DNA of 64,000 nt from Bacteroidales bacterium (GTDB lineage: Bacteria > Bacteroidota > Bacteroidia > Bacteroidales > UBA932). The translations under genes and the position numbers were made by a program. The DNA lies in the NCBI GenBank assembly GCA_017554305.1, contig JAFZIN010000007.1, forward strand, positions 284,950-348,949. The letters are read 5' to 3'. Each line of letters opens with the position of its first letter. Position 1 is the stretch's first letter. This document shows, piece by piece, positions 27,243 to 35,575 of the stretch. The notes under the pieces are model-generated. The model saw only the letters and a program-made list of their open reading frames with translations, had not been told where the DNA came from and searched no databases.

Positions 27243-27542
27243 TAAATTCTGGTAGTAGTTGTGGCGGGCGGGGTTCTCTGGGAACCATCCCTTCAGAACT
27301 CGTTTCTCCTGGGAGAAAAGTTCAAGTATTCCCCAGAAACAGGAGAAGGCAAAGGCTCCCAATATGGTGCTGATTACCAGGCCGCTTACAAAGAGGGATG
27401 CTGCTGCCAGAGCAAGGCCGGCAAGAAGGAGCACCCACCAGCTCTTTTTACCCCAGTAGTACTCCATCTTTATCACTATGGGATGGCATATTCCAATTAT
27501 GAGGAATACGGCCGCCCCTACTATTACTCCATAAATGTTCAT
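27216..27542 (-). CDS. DUF4491 family membrane protein
   Basis: A 108-residue inner-membrane protein beginning MNIYGVIVGAAVFLIIGICH with the family's HPIVIKMEYYWGKKSWW motif and about three transmembrane segments. The conserved end is LELFSQEKRVLKGWFPENP. Function unknown in the family. The ATG overlaps the stop of the upstream phosphatase gene (TAATG), so translation is coupled. The last residues (RSSGQKVG) are encoded by repeat B, so the native C terminus was probably replaced by the repeat insertion. Confidence 0.85.
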   Translation of the reverse strand: MNIYGVIVGAAVFLIIGICHPIVIKMEYYWGKKSWWVLLLAGLALAAASLFVSGLVISTILGAFAFSCFWGILELFSQEKRVLKGWFPENPARHNYYQNLRSSGQKVG

Positions 27543-28951
27543 TACTTCAATGGGGACTGCTTGAGGATTTCCTGGTAGAAGGCCTTTACCTTCTCCCACT
27601 CGTAGTATGGGAAGTTGTCTGTCTCTACAGGGAGGGTGGCCTCATGTTCGTTCAGCAATACCTTTACAAGAACGGGTGCATCCTTCTTGCCGTAGAAGAT
27701 GAACTGGAGGTTTCCGGCCTTAGGGATGTAATGGTTCATGTTCCAGACATTTGCAAGGTTGTCCATATTGGTTTCGTAAACTCCTGCACCGTCTATATCC
27801 ATAAGAGAGCAGAGAGGCATAAGGTTGGAATCGTGACCAAAACGGAGCGTTGCACCTCCGCAAACTTTTCCGGTTGTACCAACAGCGTTAATTACTGAGT
27901 CTGCGGTCTTTATGATGTTCTTAAGAAGGTAGGTCTGGCGGAACGGAGTAACACGCTGGCCCATATCAGAGAAACCTGCATATCTGTAGGAACTTACGTT
28001 TCTGTAGAGGTTCAAATTGTAGAGTTCATCCAATGTAACGTACTCAAAGAGAGATATATCCAGGTCTGTATTTGGCAGACTTATAGCAATCTCTCCAACG
28101 TCATACACCAGATAATCTGCCTTGTACTTTCTCACCTTCTCCGGATTATCTTTGTATGCGTACTTCTCGTTGAAGGTGTTAAAGAAAGTGGTATCCTTAA
28201 GCAGGGCGGCTGCAAGACGCTGACCGTGAATGGTTTTATGACGGAAGGAAAGCATCAGTTCCCTATTCTCTTCAGATGAGGTGATTTTATTGAAGAAGCC
28301 ATCGGGATCCTGATTGTTCATATAGTACATATCATGGTATGAGGCATCGTTGGTGATGTTGAGGGTTGGGTTCAATTCCTTGAATCTCAGGCAGGCAGCC
28401 TCCATACTGAGTATGCATCTTATGATGACGGTTGAGCGTGCGTCTATGTTTGCGTTCTTCTTAAAGACCTCCGGGAAGTTCTTGTACATTCTTCCGGCAA
28501 TCTCTCTATGTTGCTGAGCGCCAAGGCGGGTGAGCTCTCCATAACGTCCTCTTGCAGCCGCCTCAACAACCTCAAGTTTCTTTAAAAGTTCCTCTCCCTG
28601 AGCGGTAAGAACACCTGCTTCCTTTGCCTTCTGTAGGAAAAAGACGGGTTCAGTATAGGTTCTGGTACTTATTAACCATCGTGAGCCATGTCTTCCATAA
28701 TGACTGATATAGAAAGGTTTGTATCCTTTAGGGGCTTTGGTTAAAGCGGGAATGGATGCAGGATTGGCATCTTTAATAGGATAAGGGCAGTAGTCTGAAA
28801 GCACCAGGGAGAAGTTCTCTTCTACCTGCTGACGGTCTGGAACCGCATATACTTTGCTGGTTTGAGGCCCTTTATAAGGCTGAGCGTTAAGCGTAGAAAC
28901 AACGGACGTAAATACAAGCGCCGCAACTGAAAGGATAAAAACTCTTCTCAT
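27542..28951 (-). CDS. Histidine-type phosphatase (MINPP/phytase-like)
   Basis: An exported acid phosphatase of about 469 residues. The signal peptide is MRRVFILSVAALVFTSVVST (an alternative ATG lies three codons upstream at 28960). The catalytic motif SHYGRHGSRW contains the RHGxR phospho-acceptor histidine. The distal motif is RFGHDSNLMPL, with His-Asp as proton donor. Relatives hydrolyse phytate or other phosphomonoesters in the periplasm or on outer-membrane vesicles; the substrate here is unknown. It is translationally coupled to the DUF4491 gene downstream. A TACATTTG box lies 22 nt upstream. Confidence 0.88.
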   Translation of the reverse strand: MRRVFILSVAALVFTSVVSTLNAQPYKGPQTSKVYAVPDRQQVEENFSLVLSDYCPYPIKDANPASIPALTKAPKGYKPFYISHYGRHGSRWLISTRTYTEPVFFLQKAKEAGVLTAQGEELLKKLEVVEAAARGRYGELTRLGAQQHREIAGRMYKNFPEVFKKNANIDARSTVIIRCILSMEAACLRFKELNPTLNITNDASYHDMYYMNNQDPDGFFNKITSSEENRELMLSFRHKTIHGQRLAAALLKDTTFFNTFNEKYAYKDNPEKVRKYKADYLVYDVGEIAISLPNTDLDISLFEYVTLDELYNLNLYRNVSSYRYAGFSDMGQRVTPFRQTYLLKNIIKTADSVINAVGTTGKVCGGATLRFGHDSNLMPLCSLMDIDGAGVYETNMDNLANVWNMNHYIPKAGNLQFIFYGKKDAPVLVKVLLNEHEATLPVETDNFPYYEWEKVKAFYQEILKQSPLK

Positions 28952-28973
28952 AAAAATCATCTTTACTGTTTAA

Positions 28974-28981
28974 CAAATGTA
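28974..28981 (-). promoter_or_regulatory. Candidate -7 box of the histidine phosphatase gene
   Basis: TACATTTG on the minus strand, 22 nt from the ATG at 28951. Confidence 0.5.
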
Positions 28982-29003
28982 GCGGTTTTTGGGGAGATTT
29001 ACC

Positions 29004-29011
29004 TATCTTTG
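29004..29011 (+). promoter_or_regulatory. Candidate -7 box of the DUF4421 gene
   Basis: TATCTTTG, 18 nt upstream of the ATG at 29030, in the divergent gap with the phosphatase gene. Confidence 0.55.
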
Positions 29012-29029
29012 AAGTCAAATTAGAAAACG

Positions 29030-30079
29030 ATGGTCAAAAAACTCTCTCTCCTGCTGATTGTTATCTCAATAACTTCCGTCTCTCTGAGCGCTCAGTCTTC
29101 TACGCTTCAACACCTGTTCGGCAAGGTGGACAACATGCTTGCAAAGTTGGAGGGCTCCGGCATAGATACCAACTACATAGGAGTTCACAAACATCACTGG
29201 TCTATCTTTGTAAACAGGTATCTGTCAGATATGAACCTGAATATAGTAAGTAATCTGGATCCCGATTTTTTTGGAAGGGTAGACATTAAAATAGACACAG
29301 ACCCTCAGGGACAGATGGCCCTTGGCGCATACTACAGAGGTTACGGATTCTCATACTCCTGGGATACCCAGAAGGGATACAGTAAAGACCTATCGTTCTC
29401 TACCTACTCATCTCCTGTTGGAATGGAGCTCAGGTATCACAAAACCAACATGATACACGGAACAATTCACGCAGGAATTCTGGATGAACTCTACAAGGAG
29501 GGACTAATTGAGGATGACACAATGAAGATAAATGCCGGTGCTGCCAAGGTGACCTCTTTCATTCTGAACGCCTACTATCTCTTCAATACCAAGACTTTCT
29601 CCTATTCCTCAGCGATGACTTACAGCACTTACCAGAAGAAGAGTGCGGGAAGCCTCTTTGCAGGAATAACCATACACCAGCAACGTTTGAGTTTTACTGA
29701 TGAAGTGCTCTCCTTTATGGCCCAGCTAAACAGCGTCAAATCCAAGCAGTTATCTATTGGCTTAGGTTACGCATACAACTGGGTTATCACCCCTAAACTT
29801 ATGTTTCACTCTTCAGTGCTGCCTATGCTCCTCATTACAGACAAGCACGGCTCATACGCCAAGGATTGGGATGATAAAATGGCAAAAGTGTTCGGAGACA
29901 AGACCCGTTATACTTTCAACTATGTCTTAAGAGGCTCAATCTCTTACCGTTGGGGGCATGACCGTTTCCAGGTGGGACTTGCCGGACTCTACAACAACTT
30001 CAGAGTGGGAAAGAAGAAGAGCTATTACGTCTTCTCTGATGACTGGACGGTAAGATCTTTCTTCTGTGTAAGATTCTAA
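29030..30079 (+). CDS. DUF4421 family outer-membrane beta-barrel protein
   Basis: A 349-residue exported protein (signal MVKKLSLLLIVISITSVSLSAQ). Alternating hydrophobic/aromatic strands are visible throughout (for example GAYYRGYGFSYSWDTQKGYS and GSISYRWGHDRFQVGLAGLY). It ends FFCVRF with a terminal Phe, as expected of an outer-membrane barrel. Family members are annotated DUF4421; their role is unknown. It is divergent from the phosphatase and convergent with the lipid kinase. Confidence 0.75.
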   Translation: MVKKLSLLLIVISITSVSLSAQSSTLQHLFGKVDNMLAKLEGSGIDTNYIGVHKHHWSIFVNRYLSDMNLNIVSNLDPDFFGRVDIKIDTDPQGQMALGAYYRGYGFSYSWDTQKGYSKDLSFSTYSSPVGMELRYHKTNMIHGTIHAGILDELYKEGLIEDDTMKINAGAAKVTSFILNAYYLFNTKTFSYSSAMTYSTYQKKSAGSLFAGITIHQQRLSFTDEVLSFMAQLNSVKSKQLSIGLGYAYNWVITPKLMFHSSVLPMLLITDKHGSYAKDWDDKMAKVFGDKTRYTFNYVLRGSISYRWGHDRFQVGLAGLYNNFRVGKKKSYYVFSDDWTVRSFFCVRF

Positions 30080-30160
30080 GAAGTCTGCAAGATTCTGACT
30101 GCTCTTCAAATCAAAATTATTGTCTGTTGCCAGAAGATCAGCCGCAGTTGTTTTGATGTA

Positions 30161-31120
30161 TTAGATACTCTCCCCTGGAATTACGTAGGAGTGACCCACA
30201 ACTACGCGTATACTCTTTGGTACCAGCTCAAAACGGAAAGGTGAAGTACCCACAGCCTCACCGTCTATCTCTATTCTGGTTTCCGGATTGGTATTGATTT
30301 CTATGGTTTTGCACTGACGGAAAAGAACGCTTGGCAGGGAGTAGATTTTGCCGGAAAAGAGCATATTGAAGTTTCTCAGAACCTTAATTTTACTCATGTG
30401 AGTTATTATGGTAAGGTCCATAAGTCCGTCATCTACAGCGGCGTTTGGAGTCTGCTGCATACCGCCTCCGTTAAACTTTCCAATACCTACCGCACCGGAA
30501 AAGACCATTCCCTTGTAGAACGGCTCCCCGTCTGCCTTTATCTCAAAATGTTTGGAGGTGTACTTTAGGAAAGTGCTCAGAGTGCTTCTCAAATAGAGGC
30601 TCTTGCCGTACTTTCCCTGATCCTTTAGATTGTTGTACTTAAGATTGACCACCGCGTCAAAACCCAAACCGGCCACATTTGCCATATAGCGTACGTGGGG
30701 AACACGGGTCTCAAAGAACTCTACCCTGCCCACATCCTGAAGAACGGTCCTCTTCTGAACCAGCGCATCCACCGCCTCCGAGTATGTGGAAGAGATACCG
30801 TACATACGAATCCAGTCATTACCGGTACCGGCAGGAATCACTGCCAGAAATATATCTGTAGTAGGAACCTCCTTCTGAATGAAAATGCCGTTTACAACCT
30901 CATGAATGGTGCCGTCTCCCCCCACAGCCACAATGTGACGGAAACCGTCTTTAATGGCTTTTACGGTAAGCTCTATGGCATGGAATTTATGTTCGGTAAA
31001 GACGCAGGTAAACCTCAAACCGCTGTTATACATCTGGTTGGAAATAACAGGCCAGTCCTTAAGACCGCGCCCGCTTCCCGCCTTGGGGTTTACTATCACC
31101 ATCCATTTTTCTGTAGTCAT
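30161..31120 (-). CDS. Diacylglycerol/lipid kinase family protein
   Basis: A 319-residue DAGK-catalytic domain enzyme. It has VIVNPKAGSGRG (residues 9-20), AVGGDGTIHEVVNGI (the GGDGT nucleotide motif), VIPAGTGNDWIRMYG and a C-terminal EIDGEAVGTSPFRFELVP. Such YegS/DgkB-type kinases phosphorylate lipid alcohols, including diacylglycerol and possibly sphingoid bases in Bacteroidota. The substrate is not determinable here. A TATCTTTG box lies 19 nt upstream. Confidence 0.9.
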   Translation of the reverse strand: MTTEKWMVIVNPKAGSGRGLKDWPVISNQMYNSGLRFTCVFTEHKFHAIELTVKAIKDGFRHIVAVGGDGTIHEVVNGIFIQKEVPTTDIFLAVIPAGTGNDWIRMYGISSTYSEAVDALVQKRTVLQDVGRVEFFETRVPHVRYMANVAGLGFDAVVNLKYNNLKDQGKYGKSLYLRSTLSTFLKYTSKHFEIKADGEPFYKGMVFSGAVGIGKFNGGGMQQTPNAAVDDGLMDLTIITHMSKIKVLRNFNMLFSGKIYSLPSVLFRQCKTIEINTNPETRIEIDGEAVGTSPFRFELVPKSIRVVVGHSYVIPGESI

Positions 31121-31139
31121 ACAACGTGGTTTCTGAAGG

Positions 31140-31147
31140 CAAAGATA
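31140..31147 (-). promoter_or_regulatory. Candidate -7 box of the lipid kinase gene
   Basis: TATCTTTG on the minus strand, 19 nt upstream of the ATG at 31120, in the divergent gap with parA. Confidence 0.55.
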
Positions 31148-31186
31148 ATAAATTAAGGAGTCTTTATTCAGTGCCGATTTTTTTGT

Positions 31187-31194
31187 TATTTTTG
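31187..31194 (+). promoter_or_regulatory. Candidate -7 box of parA-parB
   Basis: TATTTTTG, 18 nt upstream of the parA ATG at 31213. Confidence 0.5.
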
Positions 31195-31212
31195 TACGTT
31201 AAGCATTTTTAT

Positions 31213-31992
31213 ATGGGAAAAGTTATTGCAATAGCTAATCAGAAGGGTGGCGTGGGCAAGACAACCACCGCCATCAACCTTGCTGCATCCTTGGCCGTGC
31301 TGGAGAAGAAGACCTTGCTTATAGATGCTGACCCTCAGGCCAATGCAACCTCCGGTCTGAACTTCAACCCCAACTCCACAGACAAAAAGACCATCTATGA
31401 AGTCCTTATAGGAACCAGAAAGATTGAGGATATACTTTTGGAGACAGAGATTAAGAACCTCTATGTGGCTCCTTCTCATATCAATCTGGCGGGCGCGGAG
31501 ATAGAGCTGGTGGAGAACATAGATGACGTGGAGGAGAGGGCCAACGCAATGAAGAAGGGGCTGGCCTCAGTAAGAGACAAGTTTGACTACATAATCATAG
31601 ATTGTGCACCGTCACTGGCAACCGTTACCATAAACGCCCTGGTGGCTGCAGATTCCGTTATCATTCCAATCCAGAGCGAGTTCTTTGCTCTTGAAGGTTT
31701 GGGCAAACTCCTCAACAACATTAAGTTGATACAGGGAGAATTGAACCCGAACCTTACAATTGAGGGCTTTTTGCTCACTATGTTCGACTCCCGTCTGCGC
31801 CTGGCAAATCAGGTTGCAGAGGATGTCCGCCTCCACTTTGGCAATATGGTGTTTGAGACCATCATTAACAGAAACGTCCGTCTTTCAGAGGCTCCGAGCC
31901 ACGGAAAACCGGTCATTCTTTATGACGCTCTCAGCAACGGTTCAAACAATTACCTCAACCTCGCAAAGGAGGTTATAGCTAAAAACCTTTAG
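31213..31992 (+). CDS. parA: Chromosome partitioning ATPase ParA (Soj)
   Basis: A 259-residue deviant-Walker ATPase. The P-loop is NQKGGVGKTTTAINLA near residue 10, with LIDADPQANATSGLN and YIIIDCAPSLATVTINAL following. It ends in the family's RNVRLSEAPSHGKPVILYD. ParA forms ATP-dependent gradients that move ParB-parS complexes. I choose the ATG at 31213 because similarity starts at MGKVIAIANQKGG. parB follows after 3 bp. Confidence 0.95.
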   Translation: MGKVIAIANQKGGVGKTTTAINLAASLAVLEKKTLLIDADPQANATSGLNFNPNSTDKKTIYEVLIGTRKIEDILLETEIKNLYVAPSHINLAGAEIELVENIDDVEERANAMKKGLASVRDKFDYIIIDCAPSLATVTINALVAADSVIIPIQSEFFALEGLGKLLNNIKLIQGELNPNLTIEGFLLTMFDSRLRLANQVAEDVRLHFGNMVFETIINRNVRLSEAPSHGKPVILYDALSNGSNNYLNLAKEVIAKNL

Positions 31993-31995
31993 TCT

Positions 31996-32895
31996 ATGTC
32001 CTCAAAGAAGAATTTTTCCAAGGGACTGGGAAGAGGGTTGGAATCTCTCCTCCCCAATGCCACCCAATCCACTATAAATCAGGAGAGAGTGCCTGTCTCC
32101 CCTCTTACATCCATTAAGGAATTAGAACTCTCAGCGATAGTTCCTAACCCTTATCAGCCCCGCAGCGCTTTTGATGAGGCCAAACTGCAGGAGCTCTCTG
32201 AGAGCATCAAACAGATGGGTGTGATTCAGCCAATTACGGTAAAGAAGATATCTGTGGGGAGATACCAGATTATATCCGGAGAAAGAAGGTTCCGCGCAAG
32301 CAAGCTGGCGGGATTAAAGAGCATACCGGTCTATGTTAAAGATGCAGAGGAAGTTGCGCTGCTGGAGATGGCTCTGGTGGAGAACATTCAGAGAGAAGAT
32401 CTGGATCCGGTAGATATTGCTATCAGCTTCCAGCGTCTCATTGAGGAGTGCAATCTCACTCAGGAACAGCTCTCTCCAAGAGTTGGAAAGAACAGAGCAA
32501 CCATTGCAAACTACCTTCGTCTTCTCAAACTCCCTCCGGAGATTCAGATGGCACTTAAGGAGGGAAAGATTACAATGGGTCATGCAAAGGCCATTCTCTC
32601 TCTTACCAAAGAGAAATCACAACTTGCTCTTACAAAGAAGATTATAGAGGAGGGCATATCTGTAAGAGAGGCAGAGAAGATTGCGCAGAGAGGAGACGTT
32701 CCTAAAGCACCGGCTCCAAAGAAGGTTGCAACAGGCTCAGAATCTGCGCAGAAGATTGTATCAATTTTAGGAAGATACTTTAAAGATCAGATAAAGATTA
32801 AGCCAAAAGAGAAGGGCGGAGAGATGGTTATCCGTTACAAGGATGAAAAGCAGCTGGAGAGCTTCCTAAAGGCTATAAAGGAACACAATTTGTAG
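31996..32895 (+). CDS. parB: Chromosome partitioning protein ParB (Spo0J)
   Basis: A 299-residue CTP-dependent DNA clamp. It has the N-terminal GLGRGLESLLP signature, the ParB/Srx domain with IPNPYQPR-like VPNPYQPRSAFD, ISGERRFRASKLAGL (box II) and ALVENIQREDLDPVD. The HTH domain around RVGKNRATIANYLRLLKLP binds parS. No parS site (TGTTTCACGTGAAACA-like) was recognised in this window. Confidence 0.95.
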   Translation: MSSKKNFSKGLGRGLESLLPNATQSTINQERVPVSPLTSIKELELSAIVPNPYQPRSAFDEAKLQELSESIKQMGVIQPITVKKISVGRYQIISGERRFRASKLAGLKSIPVYVKDAEEVALLEMALVENIQREDLDPVDIAISFQRLIEECNLTQEQLSPRVGKNRATIANYLRLLKLPPEIQMALKEGKITMGHAKAILSLTKEKSQLALTKKIIEEGISVREAEKIAQRGDVPKAPAPKKVATGSESAQKIVSILGRYFKDQIKIKPKEKGGEMVIRYKDEKQLESFLKAIKEHNL

Positions 32896-32905
32896 AGAAA
32901 CTATC

Positions 32906-33841
32906 GTGAGATTAAAGATAAGATTCATATTCCTGGTTGTAACAGCGCTGTTGGTGCTGCCGAATTTTGCATCTGCACAGTTCATAAACTCCAATGCCGC
33001 CGGAACTATGAAATCTACACTCTATCAGGAAGATACAACCTACTATGAGACAGATACCACAATCCGTACCTTCTCAATTAAGAGGTTTGCACGCGCTCTG
33101 GCTCACAAAGATTCAATGACGGTTTCCAACTCCTTCTTTGGCTCAATGGTTATTCCGGGAGCGGGCCAGATTTACAACAGAGATTACTGGAAAGTTCCCG
33201 TTATTTACGGAGCGTTGGGAGGATGTATTGGCGGTGCGGTAGCATACAACGTCAAGTGGAAAAAGAACGGACTGACCAAAGACAAGGATATGCGTAACGC
33301 CCTCATCTGGGGTGCGGTAGCAACATACTGGGGGCAGTTGTTAGACGGAACTGCATGCTACAAGTCTGTAGAAAAACCTCTTCCTGGAAGAGCATCAATC
33401 TACTCCGCTCTGCTTCCTGGATTGGGACAGGCATACAACGGAGATTACTGGCATATTCCAATCTACTACGGAGGCTTTATGATAAGCGGATACTGCTGGG
33501 CATTCAACCAGAAGCAGTACAGACGCTTCCGCCAATACTACAAAGAGTGGGGAGAGGGAACGTATGAGGGACACCTTACTGAAGAGAATATAGTCTGGTA
33601 CAGAGACTATTACAGACGCAACAGAGATTACTCCGTAGTTGCAACCCTGCTCATCTATATTCTTAACGTTGTGGATGCCAACGTATTTGCACACTTTGCA
33701 AACTTTGATATATCTGACGATATAACATTCAATGTTCAGCCTGCCATTATAGAACCTATCATTCAGGATGGAAAATTTTACACCTCCAACCCAATGAACA
33801 GGGCAAACAAGTTTGGAATGCAGATGAACATAACCTTCTAA
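32906..33841 (+). CDS. DUF5683 domain membrane-associated protein
   Basis: A 311-residue protein starting at GTG (MRLKIRFIFLVVTALLVLPN) with a signal peptide. The duplicated DUF5683 motif appears as GSMVIPGAGQIYNRDYWKVP and again as SALLPGLGQAYNGDYWHIPI, each followed by hydrophobic segments. Function unknown. It follows parB by 10 bp and precedes a lytic transglycosylase by 16 bp, so the four genes look like one transcript linking segregation to the envelope. Confidence 0.85.
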   Translation: MRLKIRFIFLVVTALLVLPNFASAQFINSNAAGTMKSTLYQEDTTYYETDTTIRTFSIKRFARALAHKDSMTVSNSFFGSMVIPGAGQIYNRDYWKVPVIYGALGGCIGGAVAYNVKWKKNGLTKDKDMRNALIWGAVATYWGQLLDGTACYKSVEKPLPGRASIYSALLPGLGQAYNGDYWHIPIYYGGFMISGYCWAFNQKQYRRFRQYYKEWGEGTYEGHLTEENIVWYRDYYRRNRDYSVVATLLIYILNVVDANVFAHFANFDISDDITFNVQPAIIEPIIQDGKFYTSNPMNRANKFGMQMNITF

Positions 33842-33857
33842 AAAACAAGGAGATATT

Positions 33858-35468
33858 ATGAAAAGAATCTTAACCTTTACACTCATATTGTTAGGCTCTT
33901 TACTGGTAACTGTTCCGGCATTTTCTCAGAACACCAAGAAGAGCAAAAAGGAACTTCTTAAAGAAAACGAGCAGCTGAGAAAGACCATAGATTCTCTTTT
34001 GAATCTTCTTGGAGAAGAGATTGAAGTATCTGATACCACAACGGTTGGAGATACCATCAACCCGGGAACCAACGGTTTTTTGAACCCTGAGTTTTATGAA
34101 ACCACTCCTGGAGAGAACCAGGATACCCTACTCACTCTCTGGTATTTACAGAGGCAGGCCGCTATGGCTAAGACCATAGGAGAAGATACACCCGATATTG
34201 AAAACGCAAACTACAAGTCAGATATTCCGGATGAAGTTTACATAGAGAACATCAAAAAGATGAACTCTTACATTCCTGTTCCGTACAACAGCATTGTAAG
34301 AAATTTCATTATTCTATATACGGAAAAGATGCCTAAGAGGGCTTCCAACATACTGGGACTCAGCACCTATTACCTCCCCATCTTTGAGAACATCTTTGAC
34401 AGTTACGGCCTCCCTAAAGAACTCTCCGCAATGGCAATCATAGAGTCTGCGCTCAACCCGTTTGCAGTCTCCAGAGCCAATGCCAAGGGTATGTGGCAGT
34501 TCATCTATTCCGCTGCAAGACAGTATGATCTGAACATAGACTCATACGTAGATGAGAGGTTTGATCCGGAGAAAAGCTGTGACGCTGCAGCAAGATATCT
34601 TAGAGACGCTTATCAGATTTTTGGAGACTGGGCCCTTGCAATCTCCTCATACAACTGCGGTTCCGGCAATGTGAACAAAGCCATCAGAAGAGCAGGCAGC
34701 AAGGAGTTCTGGGACATCTATCCATATCTTCCAAAGGAGACCCGCGGATATGTTCCTTCATTCATTGGAGCGCTCTATCTGCTCAAGTACTACAAGAACT
34801 ACAACATTGTGCCTGAGAAGGTTGGCATGCCGCCTCACGTAGATACCTTTATGATTCACAAAAACCTTCATTTTGAGCAGATTTCAGAGGTTGTAGGTAT
34901 TCCTTTGGATGAGATCCGCCAGTTGAACCCTCAGTATCTTCACGATATTATTCCGGGAACATCACAGGGCATGATACTCCGCCTCCCTTACAACTACACT
35001 GTTCCATTTGTAGACAATGAGAAGACTATCTACAGTTACAAAGATTCCATCTACTTCAATCCAATTGTTTACAACAAGTACAAAGAGGCGCAGAGTGACA
35101 GCAGAATCATCTACCACAAGGTTCGTAAGGGACAGACATTAACCTCTATAGCAAAGCGTTACGGAGTTACCACCGCACAGCTTAAGAAGTGGAACCGTCT
35201 TGGAAAGAACAGCGTTAAACCGGGAGAAACACTGGCCATCTACCGTAAGGAATCTTCTGCTTCACAGAGCACAACAAAGAGCAGCGGAGGAGGAAGCAAG
35301 ACCCCTGCAACCGGCGGCAATTACGGAACTTACACGGTTAAGGCCGGAGATACTCTCTACGGCATTGCCAAGAAGCACAATATGAGCCTCAATGATCTGC
35401 TTAAGATTAACGGACTTACAACCAAGTCTAAAATCCACGCCGGCAAGAAGCTCAAAGTGAAGAAGTAG
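33858..35468 (+). CDS. Lytic transglycosylase with LysM domains (MltD-like)
   Basis: A 536-residue exported enzyme with a signal ending VPAFSQ, then a coiled segment. The SLT goose-lysozyme-like domain lies at about residues 165-330: AMAIIESALNPFAVSRANAK carries the catalytic Glu, followed by GMWQFIYSAARQYDLNIDSY and SSYNCGSGNVNKAI. Two C-terminal LysM domains (KVRKGQTLTSIAKRYGV and TVKAGDTLYGIAKKHNM) are joined by a Ser/Gly linker. It cleaves peptidoglycan glycan strands to 1,6-anhydro ends. Confidence 0.92.
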   Translation: MKRILTFTLILLGSLLVTVPAFSQNTKKSKKELLKENEQLRKTIDSLLNLLGEEIEVSDTTTVGDTINPGTNGFLNPEFYETTPGENQDTLLTLWYLQRQAAMAKTIGEDTPDIENANYKSDIPDEVYIENIKKMNSYIPVPYNSIVRNFIILYTEKMPKRASNILGLSTYYLPIFENIFDSYGLPKELSAMAIIESALNPFAVSRANAKGMWQFIYSAARQYDLNIDSYVDERFDPEKSCDAAARYLRDAYQIFGDWALAISSYNCGSGNVNKAIRRAGSKEFWDIYPYLPKETRGYVPSFIGALYLLKYYKNYNIVPEKVGMPPHVDTFMIHKNLHFEQISEVVGIPLDEIRQLNPQYLHDIIPGTSQGMILRLPYNYTVPFVDNEKTIYSYKDSIYFNPIVYNKYKEAQSDSRIIYHKVRKGQTLTSIAKRYGVTTAQLKKWNRLGKNSVKPGETLAIYRKESSASQSTTKSSGGGSKTPATGGNYGTYTVKAGDTLYGIAKKHNMSLNDLLKINGLTTKSKIHAGKKLKVKK

Positions 35469-35528
35469 CAGCCCCACGTTTCTAAGCGTTGCAGACACAC
35501 TAGCAGTGTGACTAAACAGGTAAAGTAA

Positions 35529-35550
35529 TCAGTCAAAGAACATTGACTGA
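35529..35550. promoter_or_regulatory. Perfect 8-bp dyad upstream of the polyferredoxin operon
   Basis: TCAGTCAA, 6 bp (agaaca), TTGACTGA. It lies 26 bp before the ATG at 35576 and has no T run, so an operator is more likely than a terminator. A CACACT/AGTGTG hairpin lies just upstream (35496-35510). Confidence 0.45.
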
Positions 35551-35575
35551 ACAAGAATAATAAAAAAAAATAAGT

